Origin: Woeseiaceae bacterium
Lineage (GTDB): Bacteria; Pseudomonadota; Gammaproteobacteria; Steroidobacterales; Woeseiaceae
Length of the DNA stretch: 64,000 nt
Direction of reading: 5' to 3'
Assembly (NCBI GenBank): GCA_021773055.1
Contig: JAJFKV010000054.1
Location: 1-64,000, forward strand
Made by a program: the position numbers and the translations under genes. Shown piece by piece: positions 54,393 through 63,846 of the stretch. The notes beneath the pieces were generated by a model. That model saw nothing but the letters and a program-made list of their open reading frames with translations, was not told the origin of the DNA and ran no database searches. Numbering within the stretch: the stretch's first letter is position 1; each line of letters begins with the position of its first letter.

Positions 54393-55799
54393 ATGACTGA
54401 AACTACCGAAAGCCAGGACGACCCGGCCAGCCCGGACTACGCCCAAATCTTTGCCGACCTGACGGCAACATTCGAGAGTGGCAAGACGAGGGATCTCGCT
54501 TGGCGGCGCAAGCAACTGCAGGCAGTCGAGAGCATGATGAGCGAGCGTGAACAGGAAATTTTCGACGCGCTGCACTCGGACCTCGGCAAGTCTGCGATGG
54601 AATCGTTCACGACAGAGACCGGGTATGTAAGTAGTGACGCGGCGTACAACCGCAAGAAATTGAATCGCTGGACGCGCAAGCAACGTGTTCGGACACCCAT
54701 TATCGGGCAACCTGGCAAAAGCTGGGTGCAAGCCGAACCACTTGGCATCGTACTGGTTATCGGGGCCTGGAACTATCCGCTGCAACTGACACTCGCAGGA
54801 ATGTCCGCAGCGATCGCTGCTGGTAATTGCGTCGTTCTCAAACCATCGGAACTCGCGCCCGCTACCTCAGCACTGATCGCAAGACTGGTACCGGAATATC
54901 TGGACCCTGATTGCATCAAAGTGATTGAGGGAGACGTACCGGAGACAACTGCCCTGCTGAAACAGCCGTTCGACCATATTCTCTACACCGGCGGTGGCAA
55001 GGTCGCTCGAATCATCATGGCTGCGGCTGCAAAACACCTCACACCAGTAACGCTGGAGTTGGGCGGGAAATCCCCCTGCGTAGTTCTTCCGGACGCAAAT
55101 CTCGAAGCAACAGCAAGGCGCATTGTGTGGGGGAAATATACGAACGCCGGGCAAACCTGCATCGCGCCGGACTATGTTCTGGCAGACGCTGATACGGAGG
55201 CTTTGCTCGTACCGTTGCTGGAAAAGAATATCCGTGAAATGTTTGGCGATAATCCGCAGCAATCGGACTCCTACGGCCGCATTGTTAATGATCGGCATTT
55301 CGCAAGGGTTAGCGGTTTGATTGAGTCAGGCCATGTCGCTATCGGTGGACAGACCGATGCGGCAGACAAATATATTGCTCCGACAGTGTTAACGGATATC
55401 GAAAACGACAGCGCCATCATGAGAGAAGAAATTTTCGGTCCGGTGCTACCGATTATTCGAGCGGAAAACCTGGAAGAAGCCATCGCTGCTATTCGTGGCA
55501 GCGACAAACCGCTTGCTGCTTACATTTTCACAAACAACAGCCGCGACGAAAGAAAATTTCTTGAACAAGTCAGCTCGGGAAGCGCCTGCGTCAACGATGT
55601 CATGATGTTCATGGCTGTGCACGAGCTGCCCTTTGGCGGCGTCGGGCCAAGCGGCATGGGCGCCTATAGCGGCCGTGCAGGGTTTGAGACCTTCAGCCAC
55701 ATGAAGTCAGTCATCAAACGCGGCTGGTGGCCCGACCTGGCCGTACGATATGCACCGTTTACAGAAAAGAAGTTCAAGTTCCTCCGGAAAGTTCGATAA
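54393..55799 (+). CDS. Aldehyde dehydrogenase, ALDH3-like
   Basis: The 468-residue enzyme is a class 3-type NAD(P)+ aldehyde dehydrogenase. It shows LGIVLVIGAWNYPLQLTL, the glutamate base E222 in TLELGGKSP, the nucleophile C256 in NAGQTCIAPDY, and the C-terminal ELPFGGVGPSGMGAYSG. The C-terminus keeps the usual ALDH3 end followed by a basic tail. It probably oxidises fatty, aromatic or lipid-derived aldehydes in the cytosol. It lies between the FKBP and amidohydrolase genes, all in one direction. Confidence 0.9.
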   Translation: MTETTESQDDPASPDYAQIFADLTATFESGKTRDLAWRRKQLQAVESMMSEREQEIFDALHSDLGKSAMESFTTETGYVSSDAAYNRKKLNRWTRKQRVRTPIIGQPGKSWVQAEPLGIVLVIGAWNYPLQLTLAGMSAAIAAGNCVVLKPSELAPATSALIARLVPEYLDPDCIKVIEGDVPETTALLKQPFDHILYTGGGKVARIIMAAAAKHLTPVTLELGGKSPCVVLPDANLEATARRIVWGKYTNAGQTCIAPDYVLADADTEALLVPLLEKNIREMFGDNPQQSDSYGRIVNDRHFARVSGLIESGHVAIGGQTDAADKYIAPTVLTDIENDSAIMREEIFGPVLPIIRAENLEEAIAAIRGSDKPLAAYIFTNNSRDERKFLEQVSSGSACVNDVMMFMAVHELPFGGVGPSGMGAYSGRAGFETFSHMKSVIKRGWWPDLAVRYAPFTEKKFKFLRKVR

Positions 55800-55822
55800 C
55801 AACAACACAAAGGGGTATGCGC

Positions 55823-57112
55823 ATGACTCTCAGTGGCCGAATAACAGCGACTCTGATTTTGCTTGGGCTTGGCATTCCCGCCCTGGCCGACACCACACTG
55901 ATTCACGCGGGCGAATTGCTCACGGTGCCAGGCAACTCGCCGTCTTCCAGACAAACTGTCGTTATCGCAGACGATCAAATCGTCAGAGTCGTAAACGGCT
56001 ACGAGAACGCCGCTGACTACGATGGCGCAGTCACTGTAATCGACCTCCGTGACAAGTTCGTCCTTCCTGGACTAATGGATATGCACGTACATCTTCAAGG
56101 TGAGCTCGGCCCAAAGAATGACAGCGATGCGTTGAAAATGTCGGACCAGTTAATGCAGATGCGTAGCATCTACTTCGCGATGAACACTCTGCGGGCAGGC
56201 TTTACGACGGTTCGCGACGTGGGCTCATCGTCGCAGGAAATGTACGCCATGCGCGATGCGATTGAGAATGGCTGGATTGACGGGCCACGGATTATCGCTG
56301 CAGGGGGCGTTGGAATTACAGGTGGGCACGCGGACATCAGCGGTGTCAGCCCGGACTTAATGGAAATGTTTACGTCCCCTAATGTCTGCGACGGCCCATA
56401 CGATTGTCGTCGTGCCGCCAGAAATGTCATCAAGTACGGAGCGGACCTGATCAAGATCACATCAACCGGTGGTGTTATGACCGATCGGGCGACGGGTACC
56501 GGGCAGCAGATGGAAATGGACGAACTCAAGGAAGTGGTCCTTGCCGCTGCACGCATGGGGCGCAAAGTAGCATCGCACGCTCACCACGAAGATGGCATCG
56601 TCGCTGCGCTTGAGGCTGGTGTAGCAAGTATCGAGCATGGCTCTTACACCGGACCGCGCGCGATCAAACTGTTCAAGGAAACCGGTGCATATCTTGTGCC
56701 GACATTGCTGGCTGGCAAGACTGTTGCGACGCTTGCTGTTGAAGCGGACTTTATGAGCGACACCGTCAAAGCGAAAGCAATACGCGTCGGCAATGATATG
56801 GCGGGCTCATTCGAGAAGGCCCACAAGGCCGGTGTAAATATCGCCTATGGCACCGACAGCGGAATATCTCCGCATGGCACGAATGCAGAAGAAGCGGTGC
56901 TCATGGTCGAGGCCGGCATGTCCGAAATGGACGTCATTGTATCGGCAACAATCAATGCGGCCGACCTCATCGACATGAGCGACTCCATCGGCACGATAGA
57001 AGCAGGCAAGTTCGCTGACATTATTGCTGTAGATGCATCGCCGCTTGAAAACATCGATGAGCTGCTCGATGTCGATTTCGTCATGAAAAGTGGCAAGGTC
57101 TACAAAGACTGA
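55823..57112 (+). CDS. Exported metal-dependent amidohydrolase (imidazolonepropionase/Xaa-Pro-dipeptidase-like)
   Basis: The start at 55823 has an AGGGG site seven bases upstream and gives 429 residues with a signal peptide (ITATLILLGLGIPALA). The amidohydrolase barrel shows the metal-binding HxH in LMDMHVHLQ, a lysine or carboxylated residue region in LIKITSTGGVM, histidines in VASHAHHEDG and SIEHGSYTG, and the catalytic aspartate in YGTDSGISPHG. This subgroup includes exported Xaa-Pro and related dipeptidases. A peptide role would suit the other exported peptidases here. An alternative ATG at 55817 adds only two residues. Confidence 0.87.
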   Translation: MTLSGRITATLILLGLGIPALADTTLIHAGELLTVPGNSPSSRQTVVIADDQIVRVVNGYENAADYDGAVTVIDLRDKFVLPGLMDMHVHLQGELGPKNDSDALKMSDQLMQMRSIYFAMNTLRAGFTTVRDVGSSSQEMYAMRDAIENGWIDGPRIIAAGGVGITGGHADISGVSPDLMEMFTSPNVCDGPYDCRRAARNVIKYGADLIKITSTGGVMTDRATGTGQQMEMDELKEVVLAAARMGRKVASHAHHEDGIVAALEAGVASIEHGSYTGPRAIKLFKETGAYLVPTLLAGKTVATLAVEADFMSDTVKAKAIRVGNDMAGSFEKAHKAGVNIAYGTDSGISPHGTNAEEAVLMVEAGMSEMDVIVSATINAADLIDMSDSIGTIEAGKFADIIAVDASPLENIDELLDVDFVMKSGKVYKD

Positions 57113-57129
57113 TTCGCGACGAGCATCAC

Positions 57130-58749
57130 GTGGCAAAAATGACACCAAGCACCTTGCGCATCGGTTATCGCTACCGGCCGGGCAGGCTTGCAGAATCCTA
57201 TGACGCAGTCGTGATCGGATCTGGCATGGGTGGGCTCACTACAGCCGCAATGCTGAGCGACCTCGGCTGGAAAGTCTGTGTTCTGGAACAGCACTACACA
57301 GCGGGTGGCTATACACATTCCTACGAACGCAATGGTTATGAATGGGATGTCGGTGTGCATTACATCGGCGATGTCGGCACCAGCACGCGTACCCGCAAGA
57401 TGTTTGACTACCTGTCTGATGGCAAGCTCGATTGGGCACCAATGGATAACGAGTACGATCGTTTCTATATCGGCGACAAGGTATTTAACGCCAAGGCCGG
57501 CAGGCGGGAATTTCGTGACAACCTGCTTCGGCAATTTCCGGACGAGGAACAGGCGATCGACGAATATCTGGCTTTGCTAAAGAGCGCCGGAAACGCGATG
57601 TCATCGTTTGGCATGTCTCGCGCTCTGGGGTCTTGGCAGCAGAAGCTTATGTCGCCGTACCTGAAGTGGAAAACGCCGGACCTCTTGTTCCGCCTGACCT
57701 ACGACGTCCTCGCCGAACTGACTGACGATCAAGACTTGATCGCTGTCATATGCGGTCAATGGGGCGACATGGGTCTGCCGCCCAAACAGTCGACCTTTCT
57801 TGTGCATGCGATGATCGCGCGCCATTACATGTACGGTGGTTATTACCCGGTTGGTGGTTCATGGCGGATCGCCGATTCCATTATTCCCAAAATCCAGGCC
57901 GCGGGCGGTGAAGTTTTTACCTATGCGCGAGTTAAGAATGTTGTTGTTGAGAACGGCAAGGTTACCGGCGTGGCCATGCAGGACGGGCGTGTCATCCAGT
58001 GTCCGTGCGTGGTTTCATCAGCAGGCGTCGCCAATACATTCCAGAAGCTCCTGCCCACGGAAGTTGCTGCAAAAGCAGGGTATGAAAGCAAACTGGAAAC
58101 CGTTGATCCGAGCTCGGCTCATTTAGGTGTGTACATTGGTCTCAAGAGCAGCGCCGAGGAACTGGGCCTGCCGAAAACGAATTTCTGGATTTATCCCAAC
58201 AACGACTTTGATGCTGCCGTTCAGCGGTTTAACGAAGATAGCGAACAGCCCTTTCCTGTCGTCTATATTTCCTTTCCCTCAGCAAAGGACCCGGACTACG
58301 CCAAGCGTCATCCCGGGACAGCAACTATCGAAATAGTGGCGCCCGCCCCTTACAAGTGGTTCGAGAAATGGCAGGACGAAACCTGGGGTAAACGCGGCGA
58401 AGATTACGATGCTTTCAAGCAAAAACTCGGCGAACGCCTGATGACTTACCTTTACGACAAGCTGCCTGAGTTACGTGGCAAGGTTGATTACTACGAGGTT
58501 TCAACACCGCTATCGACCAACTGGTTCGGCGGCTATCAACGCGGTGAACTGTACGGCTTGTCGCACACGCCCGATCGCATGCAACAGAAATGGTTGCGCC
58601 CCAAGACGTCAATTCCAGGCCTGTGGCTCACCGGCCAGGACATACTGACCGCCGGAGTTACCGGCGCAATGATGGCCGGCATGCTGACGACTACGAGTAT
58701 AGTAGGCATGCGAAAAATCGCGCCCTTGATGAAGCGTATCTACTCGTAG
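57130..58749 (+). CDS. FAD-dependent oxidoreductase of the phytoene desaturase/retinol saturase family
   Basis: The 539-residue protein starts with a dinucleotide-binding fold, VVIGSGMGGLTTAAMLSDLG, then the second FAD motif EQHYTAGGYTHSYERNG. These and the long C-terminal region (TPLSTNWFGGYQRGELYGL and LWLTGQDILTAGVTGAM) match CrtI-like desaturases and all-trans-retinol 13,14-reductase. It probably reduces or isomerises a polyene or lipid-like substrate. No carotenoid operon is adjacent. The GTG at 57130 is used; an ATG at 57139 is the alternative and neither has a strong ribosome binding site. Confidence 0.85.
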   Translation: MAKMTPSTLRIGYRYRPGRLAESYDAVVIGSGMGGLTTAAMLSDLGWKVCVLEQHYTAGGYTHSYERNGYEWDVGVHYIGDVGTSTRTRKMFDYLSDGKLDWAPMDNEYDRFYIGDKVFNAKAGRREFRDNLLRQFPDEEQAIDEYLALLKSAGNAMSSFGMSRALGSWQQKLMSPYLKWKTPDLLFRLTYDVLAELTDDQDLIAVICGQWGDMGLPPKQSTFLVHAMIARHYMYGGYYPVGGSWRIADSIIPKIQAAGGEVFTYARVKNVVVENGKVTGVAMQDGRVIQCPCVVSSAGVANTFQKLLPTEVAAKAGYESKLETVDPSSAHLGVYIGLKSSAEELGLPKTNFWIYPNNDFDAAVQRFNEDSEQPFPVVYISFPSAKDPDYAKRHPGTATIEIVAPAPYKWFEKWQDETWGKRGEDYDAFKQKLGERLMTYLYDKLPELRGKVDYYEVSTPLSTNWFGGYQRGELYGLSHTPDRMQQKWLRPKTSIPGLWLTGQDILTAGVTGAMMAGMLTTTSIVGMRKIAPLMKRIYS

Positions 58750-58766
58750 CGAATCGTGATCGCCTA

Positions 58767-60542
58767 CTAGAACTGATCTTCGGCAAGCGCCATCACTGCA
58801 TTGGCGCCCGCGGTCGCCGCATGCTGTAGTCCAGCGGCTCGAGGCAGAATATGTTGAGCATAAAAGCGAGCGGTGATCAGTTTCGCATCGCCAAAAGCCG
58901 GATCATCCGACGCCGCGCCGTTTGTGATCGCCAGCGCCGCACGTGCCATTTGCCAGCCACCAACAACAACGCCTGTCAGCATCAGCATATTGACCGAAGC
59001 GGCGCCTGCAGTATTCGGATCGAGGGGGCCTTGCTCTAGTAACCAGGATGTTCCCGCTTGCAGGTGCTCGACGCCCTTTGCCAGTTCGACTCTAATCTCG
59101 GCGAGACGCTCGTCCCCTGCCAACTCGGCATCCAGTGCAGTCATTTCGACGATTAACTCTCCGATGGCCTTGCCCTCGTCAGCCATAATTTTGCGACCGA
59201 CGAAATCCAGTGCCTGAATTCCCGTTGTACCTTCGTATATTGGCAAGATACGAGCATCCCGCATGTATTGGGCGGCTCCCGTCTCTTCGACGAAGCCCAT
59301 GCCGCCCTGGACTTGAACACCCAGTGAAGTCAACTCCTGCGCTATTTCTGTCGGCCAGGCTTTGATAACCGGCGTCAAAAGAGCAACCCGCCTTCCAGCG
59401 GCTGCCTGCTCCGACTCATCTTCGGCATGATAGGCCGTGTCCTGCTCACCCGCGGTGTAATACACAGCGGCTCGCATTGCCTCAATCTGTGACTTCATGA
59501 CCAGCAGCATTCGACGCACGTCCGGGTGATGAATGATGGTTGCGCTGCCTTTGACGCCCGGCGCTTTGCCCTGCTTGCGATCCAGAGCGTAAGCAAGAGC
59601 AAGCTGGTAGGCACGCTCGCAAATCGCGACGCCCTGCAAACCGACGCCGATGCGGGCGTGATTCATCATCGTGAACATGCCAGCAAGACCCTTGTTTTCC
59701 TCACCCACCAAATACCCAACAGCACCAGCACTATCACCAAACGCCATCACACAGGTCGGGCTCGCATGAATGCCCAGTTTGTGTTCTATGCCGGGCACAT
59801 ATACATCGTTGCGTTCTCCGATGCTGCCATCGTCCTTGAGCAAGAACTTCGGCACCAGAAAGAGCGAAATACCACGCACACCTGGTGGGGCGTCCGGCAA
59901 GCGCGCCAGGACCAGATGAATAATGTTTTCACTGAAATCCTGATCCCCCCAGGTGATAAATATTTTTGAGCCCGTTATACGATAGTGATCCTGTTCCGGA
60001 ACTGCCTTGGTTGTTACAACAGCGAGGTCGGACCCGGCCTGTGCTTCGGTCAGATTCATGGTGCCGGTCCAGGAACCACTGGTCATTTTCGGCAGGTAGG
60101 TGTTACGAATCTCTTCCGACGCATGGGCTTCAATCGCAGTTATCGCCCCGCTCGTCAGCATCGGGCAAAGCGTAAAGGACAGGCAAGCCGCGTGCCACGT
60201 TTCTGCAGCAGCCGCAGACGCGATCAGGGGCATACCCATGCCCTCGTACTGCGTAGAGACATCCAGACTCTGCCAGCCGTTTTCTACGAATTGTCCATAG
60301 GCTGCTGCAAAACCCGGTGCGGCGACTACGCTATCATCGACATGCTTACAGCCATTTTGATCACCTGAAATATTGATTGGGCTCAGTACCTCTGCCGCGA
60401 ACTTACCCGCCTCTTCCACAACCTGATCGACAACATCGGTGTCGAAATCAGCGAAGTTCCCGAATTGCAGAACTCGCTTCAGGCCGGAGAGCTCGTGGAT
60501 ACTGAAAAGCATGTCTTTGAGCGGCGGCGTATAGTCGGTCAT
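58767..60542 (-). CDS. Acyl-CoA dehydrogenase, DmdC-like subfamily
   Basis: The start at 60542 yields 591 residues beginning MTDYTPPLKDMLFSIHEL, the normal N-terminus for this large subfamily, so the 40 residues upstream in frame were left out. FAD-binding MNLTEAQAGSDLAVV and ITGSKIFITWGDQDF, the catalytic glutamate in LPIYEGTTGIQALD, and an extra C-terminal domain beyond the usual 380 residues are seen. Relatives include 3-methylmercaptopropionyl-CoA dehydrogenase of DMSP breakdown, but the substrate could be another acyl-CoA. It is divergent from the SSS transporter across 145 bases. Confidence 0.88.
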   Translation of the reverse strand: MTDYTPPLKDMLFSIHELSGLKRVLQFGNFADFDTDVVDQVVEEAGKFAAEVLSPINISGDQNGCKHVDDSVVAAPGFAAAYGQFVENGWQSLDVSTQYEGMGMPLIASAAAAETWHAACLSFTLCPMLTSGAITAIEAHASEEIRNTYLPKMTSGSWTGTMNLTEAQAGSDLAVVTTKAVPEQDHYRITGSKIFITWGDQDFSENIIHLVLARLPDAPPGVRGISLFLVPKFLLKDDGSIGERNDVYVPGIEHKLGIHASPTCVMAFGDSAGAVGYLVGEENKGLAGMFTMMNHARIGVGLQGVAICERAYQLALAYALDRKQGKAPGVKGSATIIHHPDVRRMLLVMKSQIEAMRAAVYYTAGEQDTAYHAEDESEQAAAGRRVALLTPVIKAWPTEIAQELTSLGVQVQGGMGFVEETGAAQYMRDARILPIYEGTTGIQALDFVGRKIMADEGKAIGELIVEMTALDAELAGDERLAEIRVELAKGVEHLQAGTSWLLEQGPLDPNTAGAASVNMLMLTGVVVGGWQMARAALAITNGAASDDPAFGDAKLITARFYAQHILPRAAGLQHAATAGANAVMALAEDQF

Positions 60543-60687
60543 CGGAGTCTCATCGGAGCAATACAAAGGCAGCAGGAATTGTACTGTGTCTCCATAGTTG
60601 GCGGCGTACCCGAAATAAGGTAGAACTACCATGCGCCGGCAGTTTGTTGCCCGTTCGAACAAGAATAAGAAAGCTTAGGAATCCTCC

Positions 60688-62253
60688 ATGAACCTCGGAA
60701 CGCTGGATCTAACCGTCGTCGCGATTTATGCGGTCGTACTACTGGTACTGGCCCAGTGGGTGTCGAGCGAGCGTGCCGGTCACGAGAAGAATTCGAGTGA
60801 CTATTTCCTTGCTGGTCGTGCGCTGCCGTGGTGGGCCATCGGCGCCTCATTGATCGCCGCCAACATCTCTGCGGAACAGATTATTGGTATGTCTGGCTCT
60901 GCCTGGGTAATGGGGATCGCGATTGGCGCCTATGAGTGGATGGCGGCGCTGACACTGATCATTGTTGGCAAGTGGCTGCTGCCTGTTTTCCTGAAACACG
61001 GAATCTACACGATGCCGCAGTTTCTAGAGCAGCGTTACGATTATCGCGTCCGAAATGTAATGGCCATTTTCTGGCTTGGCATATACGTTTTTGTGAATCT
61101 GACTTCAATCCTCTGGCTGGGAGCACTGGCCGTCAATACTGTGACGGGATTGCCTTTGACCTGGGGTCTGCTCGGACTCGGAACCTTTGCCAGCGCCTAC
61201 TCTCTTTATGGCGGCCTGAAAGCAGTTGCTCTGACCGACATCATTCAGGTAATCCTGTTGGTTCTTGGCGGTATCCTCATTGCGATCATTGCGCTCGATG
61301 AAGTATCAGGTGGCCAGGGATTTATCGCGGGCATGCAAATCTTGATTGCGAAGACACCCGAGCGTTTTGACCTTATTTTCACGAAAGATTCGCCGCACTA
61401 CGTAAGCCTGCCAGGGATTTCAGTACTGGTTGGCGGCATGTGGATCATGAACCTGTCCTACTGGGGCTTTAATCAGTACATTATCCAGCGAGCGCTCGCC
61501 GCCAAGAGCACTCAGGAAGCGCAAAAAGGTATCATGTTCGCCGCGTTTATGAAGATGCTCATGCCGTTGATCATTGTCTTGCCGGGTGTCGCCGCTGCCA
61601 TACTGGCGCCTGATCTGATCTCCCCCGATCGAGCCTATCCGACCGTCATGAATCTGCTCCCGGCCGGTATCCTGGGTCTTGTGTTTGCAGCATTGATCGC
61701 CGCTATCGTTTCGTCTCTTGCGTCTATGATGAATTCGATATCGACGATTTTCACGATGGACTTGTACCGACATATCGGTAGCGGAGAGAAGTCGGAAACG
61801 CAGCTCGTCACTGTTGGCCGGACAGTAAGTGCTGGCGCTATCGTCATCGCCATGATTGTTGCGAAGCCACTCCTCGGTAATTTCAAAGAGGCATTTCAGT
61901 ATATCCAGGAGTTCACCGGATTTTTTACACCAGGCGTGTGTGCTCTGTTCTTGTTGGGCTTCTTCTGGCCCAGAACGACAGCCAACGGTGCGCTGGCAAC
62001 GGCGATAGGTTCTGCCGTGTTCTCATTCGTGTTCTATAAATGGTGGCCGGAGCTGCCATTTATCGATCGTGTCGGAATTGTGTTCCTGCTCTGCACAGCA
62101 ACCGGTATGATTATCTCGCAACTACAGGGTGCAGAAGAGCACCCCGAAGCTATAGATTTCAAAGAAGTCGATACATCGACGACGAGAGGATTCAACCTAT
62201 CTGCCGTTGTCATTATCATAATGCTCGTCACCCTGTACGCCACCTGGTGGTAA
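60688..62253 (+). CDS. Sodium:solute symporter (SSS family, vSGLT-like)
   Basis: The 521-residue protein has about 14 helices and starts YFLAGRALPWWAIGASLIAANISAEQ, typical of SSS transporters. The Na2-site serines fall in SSLASMMNSISTIFTMDLY, and the stretch YSLYGGLKAVALTDIIQVILLV is also conserved. The closest general form is a Na+/sugar or Na+/inositol symporter such as vSGLT. It would draw on the Na+ gradient produced by NQR and OadGAB. The POT transporter follows after 23 bases. Confidence 0.9.
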   Translation: MNLGTLDLTVVAIYAVVLLVLAQWVSSERAGHEKNSSDYFLAGRALPWWAIGASLIAANISAEQIIGMSGSAWVMGIAIGAYEWMAALTLIIVGKWLLPVFLKHGIYTMPQFLEQRYDYRVRNVMAIFWLGIYVFVNLTSILWLGALAVNTVTGLPLTWGLLGLGTFASAYSLYGGLKAVALTDIIQVILLVLGGILIAIIALDEVSGGQGFIAGMQILIAKTPERFDLIFTKDSPHYVSLPGISVLVGGMWIMNLSYWGFNQYIIQRALAAKSTQEAQKGIMFAAFMKMLMPLIIVLPGVAAAILAPDLISPDRAYPTVMNLLPAGILGLVFAALIAAIVSSLASMMNSISTIFTMDLYRHIGSGEKSETQLVTVGRTVSAGAIVIAMIVAKPLLGNFKEAFQYIQEFTGFFTPGVCALFLLGFFWPRTTANGALATAIGSAVFSFVFYKWWPELPFIDRVGIVFLLCTATGMIISQLQGAEEHPEAIDFKEVDTSTTRGFNLSAVVIIIMLVTLYATWW

Positions 62254-62276
62254 TCCTCTAATTCAAGGGACTGTTT

Positions 62277-63806
62277 ATGGCCACGTCTGACACTGACAAC
62301 GAATCCTCAACGATTAAGGACGTCAAACAACTTGGAATCTGGGCTGCGCTCGGTAGCCTCAGTTATGTTTTCTGGATCTGCGGCGGAATGGAGATGGTCG
62401 AACGACTGGCCTATTACGGCGTCCGCCAGGTATCGAGCCTCTACGCAACTGATTCCGTGTCCAATGGTGGATTGGGACTGGTCGGCACAGAAATCGGTAC
62501 GATCTTCGCCGTATGGGCACTAATGCAGTCTTTCGTGCCAGTGCTGACAGGCGGCATATCGGATCGAGTTGGGTACAAAGAAACAATCTTCGCCTCAACG
62601 ATCATCAAGATACTCGGCTACCTGATCATGGCCTGGTTCGCCACCTACTGGGGCTTCATGGCCGGCGCGATGGTGCTTGCTTTTGGTACTGGAATTTTCA
62701 AACCCGGTATTCAGGCGACGATCGTGAAATCGACGAACCGAGAGAATAGTTCGATGGCCTGGGGCGTGTTTTATCAAACCGTCAACATCGGCGGCTTTCT
62801 CGGGCCGCTGCTGGCAGCACAACTGCGGCAACTCGACTGGGCCTACGTCTTTTATGCCTGTGCAGCAATCATCTCCCTGAATTTCTTGTTACTTCTGACC
62901 TACAAGGAGCAGGACAAAGAGGCTCGCCTCGAGCACCGCCGCAAAGTTGCTGCAGGCGAACTCAAAGAGCAGAGTCTGTGGCGGGACAGCCTCAAAGAGC
63001 TGGGGCGACCGGTCATGATCTGGTACATGGTGTTGTTCTCCGGTTTCTGGTTCATGCTGATGGCCTTCTGGGATGTTGGCCCACTATATTTCCGCGATTG
63101 GGTCGACACGACAGTCATGGTGCAGCACATGTTTGGTGAAGATGGCACGTCGAATCCGTTCTGGATTTTCATTTTTGGTATGACCCAGGATGGCCAGAGC
63201 ATTCTTCCCGAGGGCCTTATCAACCTGAACGCCATGCTTATTATGTTTGTGTGTTTCATTATCGCGGGCTGGAGTGCGCTGATGAAGGCAACCAACTCCA
63301 TGGCATTGGGTACGTTCCTGGCTGCAGCAACATTATTGTTATTTGGCGGCTTTAATTACGTCTGGATAATGGTCCTTGCGATCGTTTGCTTCTCCATTGG
63401 CGAAATGCTTTCGAGCCCGAAGTGTTCGGAGTACCTCGGCAATATCGCTCCCCCGCAAAAGAAAGCGATGTATCTTGGCTTCAGCCAATTGCCGCTTGGC
63501 ATCGGCTGGGTCGTCGAGGGCTACTACGGCCAGGTCTTGTATTCCGAGCTCGGCGCAAAAGATACTGTAGCGCGGCAATCACTGCTCGATGGCGGCATGT
63601 CGCAGTCGGATGTAAATGCAGTGCCTATTGGCGAGGCTTTCCAGAAACTGGTTGAAGTTACCGGGCAAACGGCTGATGTGCTGACAGCACAACTGTACGC
63701 CGCCAACAACGTTGGCGCGGCGTGGTACATCATGGCTTCGGTCGGTATCGTTGCCGCTGCGGGCATGTACGTCTATGGCCGCTGGACCTATCAGCTCAAA
63801 GACTGA
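62277..63806 (+). CDS. POT-family (MFS) peptide transporter
   Basis: The 509-residue protein is a 12-14-helix major facilitator with the POT proton-coupling signature ExxER in MEMVERLAYYGVR at about 39-49 and the later PTR-type stretch FGTGIFKPGIQATIVK. Members import di- and tripeptides with protons. Such uptake fits the many exported peptidases in this window, which would supply the substrate. An atypical central loop (about 285-310) separates the two halves. It lies 23 bases after the SSS gene. Confidence 0.87.
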   Translation: MATSDTDNESSTIKDVKQLGIWAALGSLSYVFWICGGMEMVERLAYYGVRQVSSLYATDSVSNGGLGLVGTEIGTIFAVWALMQSFVPVLTGGISDRVGYKETIFASTIIKILGYLIMAWFATYWGFMAGAMVLAFGTGIFKPGIQATIVKSTNRENSSMAWGVFYQTVNIGGFLGPLLAAQLRQLDWAYVFYACAAIISLNFLLLLTYKEQDKEARLEHRRKVAAGELKEQSLWRDSLKELGRPVMIWYMVLFSGFWFMLMAFWDVGPLYFRDWVDTTVMVQHMFGEDGTSNPFWIFIFGMTQDGQSILPEGLINLNAMLIMFVCFIIAGWSALMKATNSMALGTFLAAATLLLFGGFNYVWIMVLAIVCFSIGEMLSSPKCSEYLGNIAPPQKKAMYLGFSQLPLGIGWVVEGYYGQVLYSELGAKDTVARQSLLDGGMSQSDVNAVPIGEAFQKLVEVTGQTADVLTAQLYAANNVGAAWYIMASVGIVAAAGMYVYGRWTYQLKD

Positions 63807-63846
63807 GCCAAGCGACCATTTACAATAAGAAAAATTGGAGACAAAC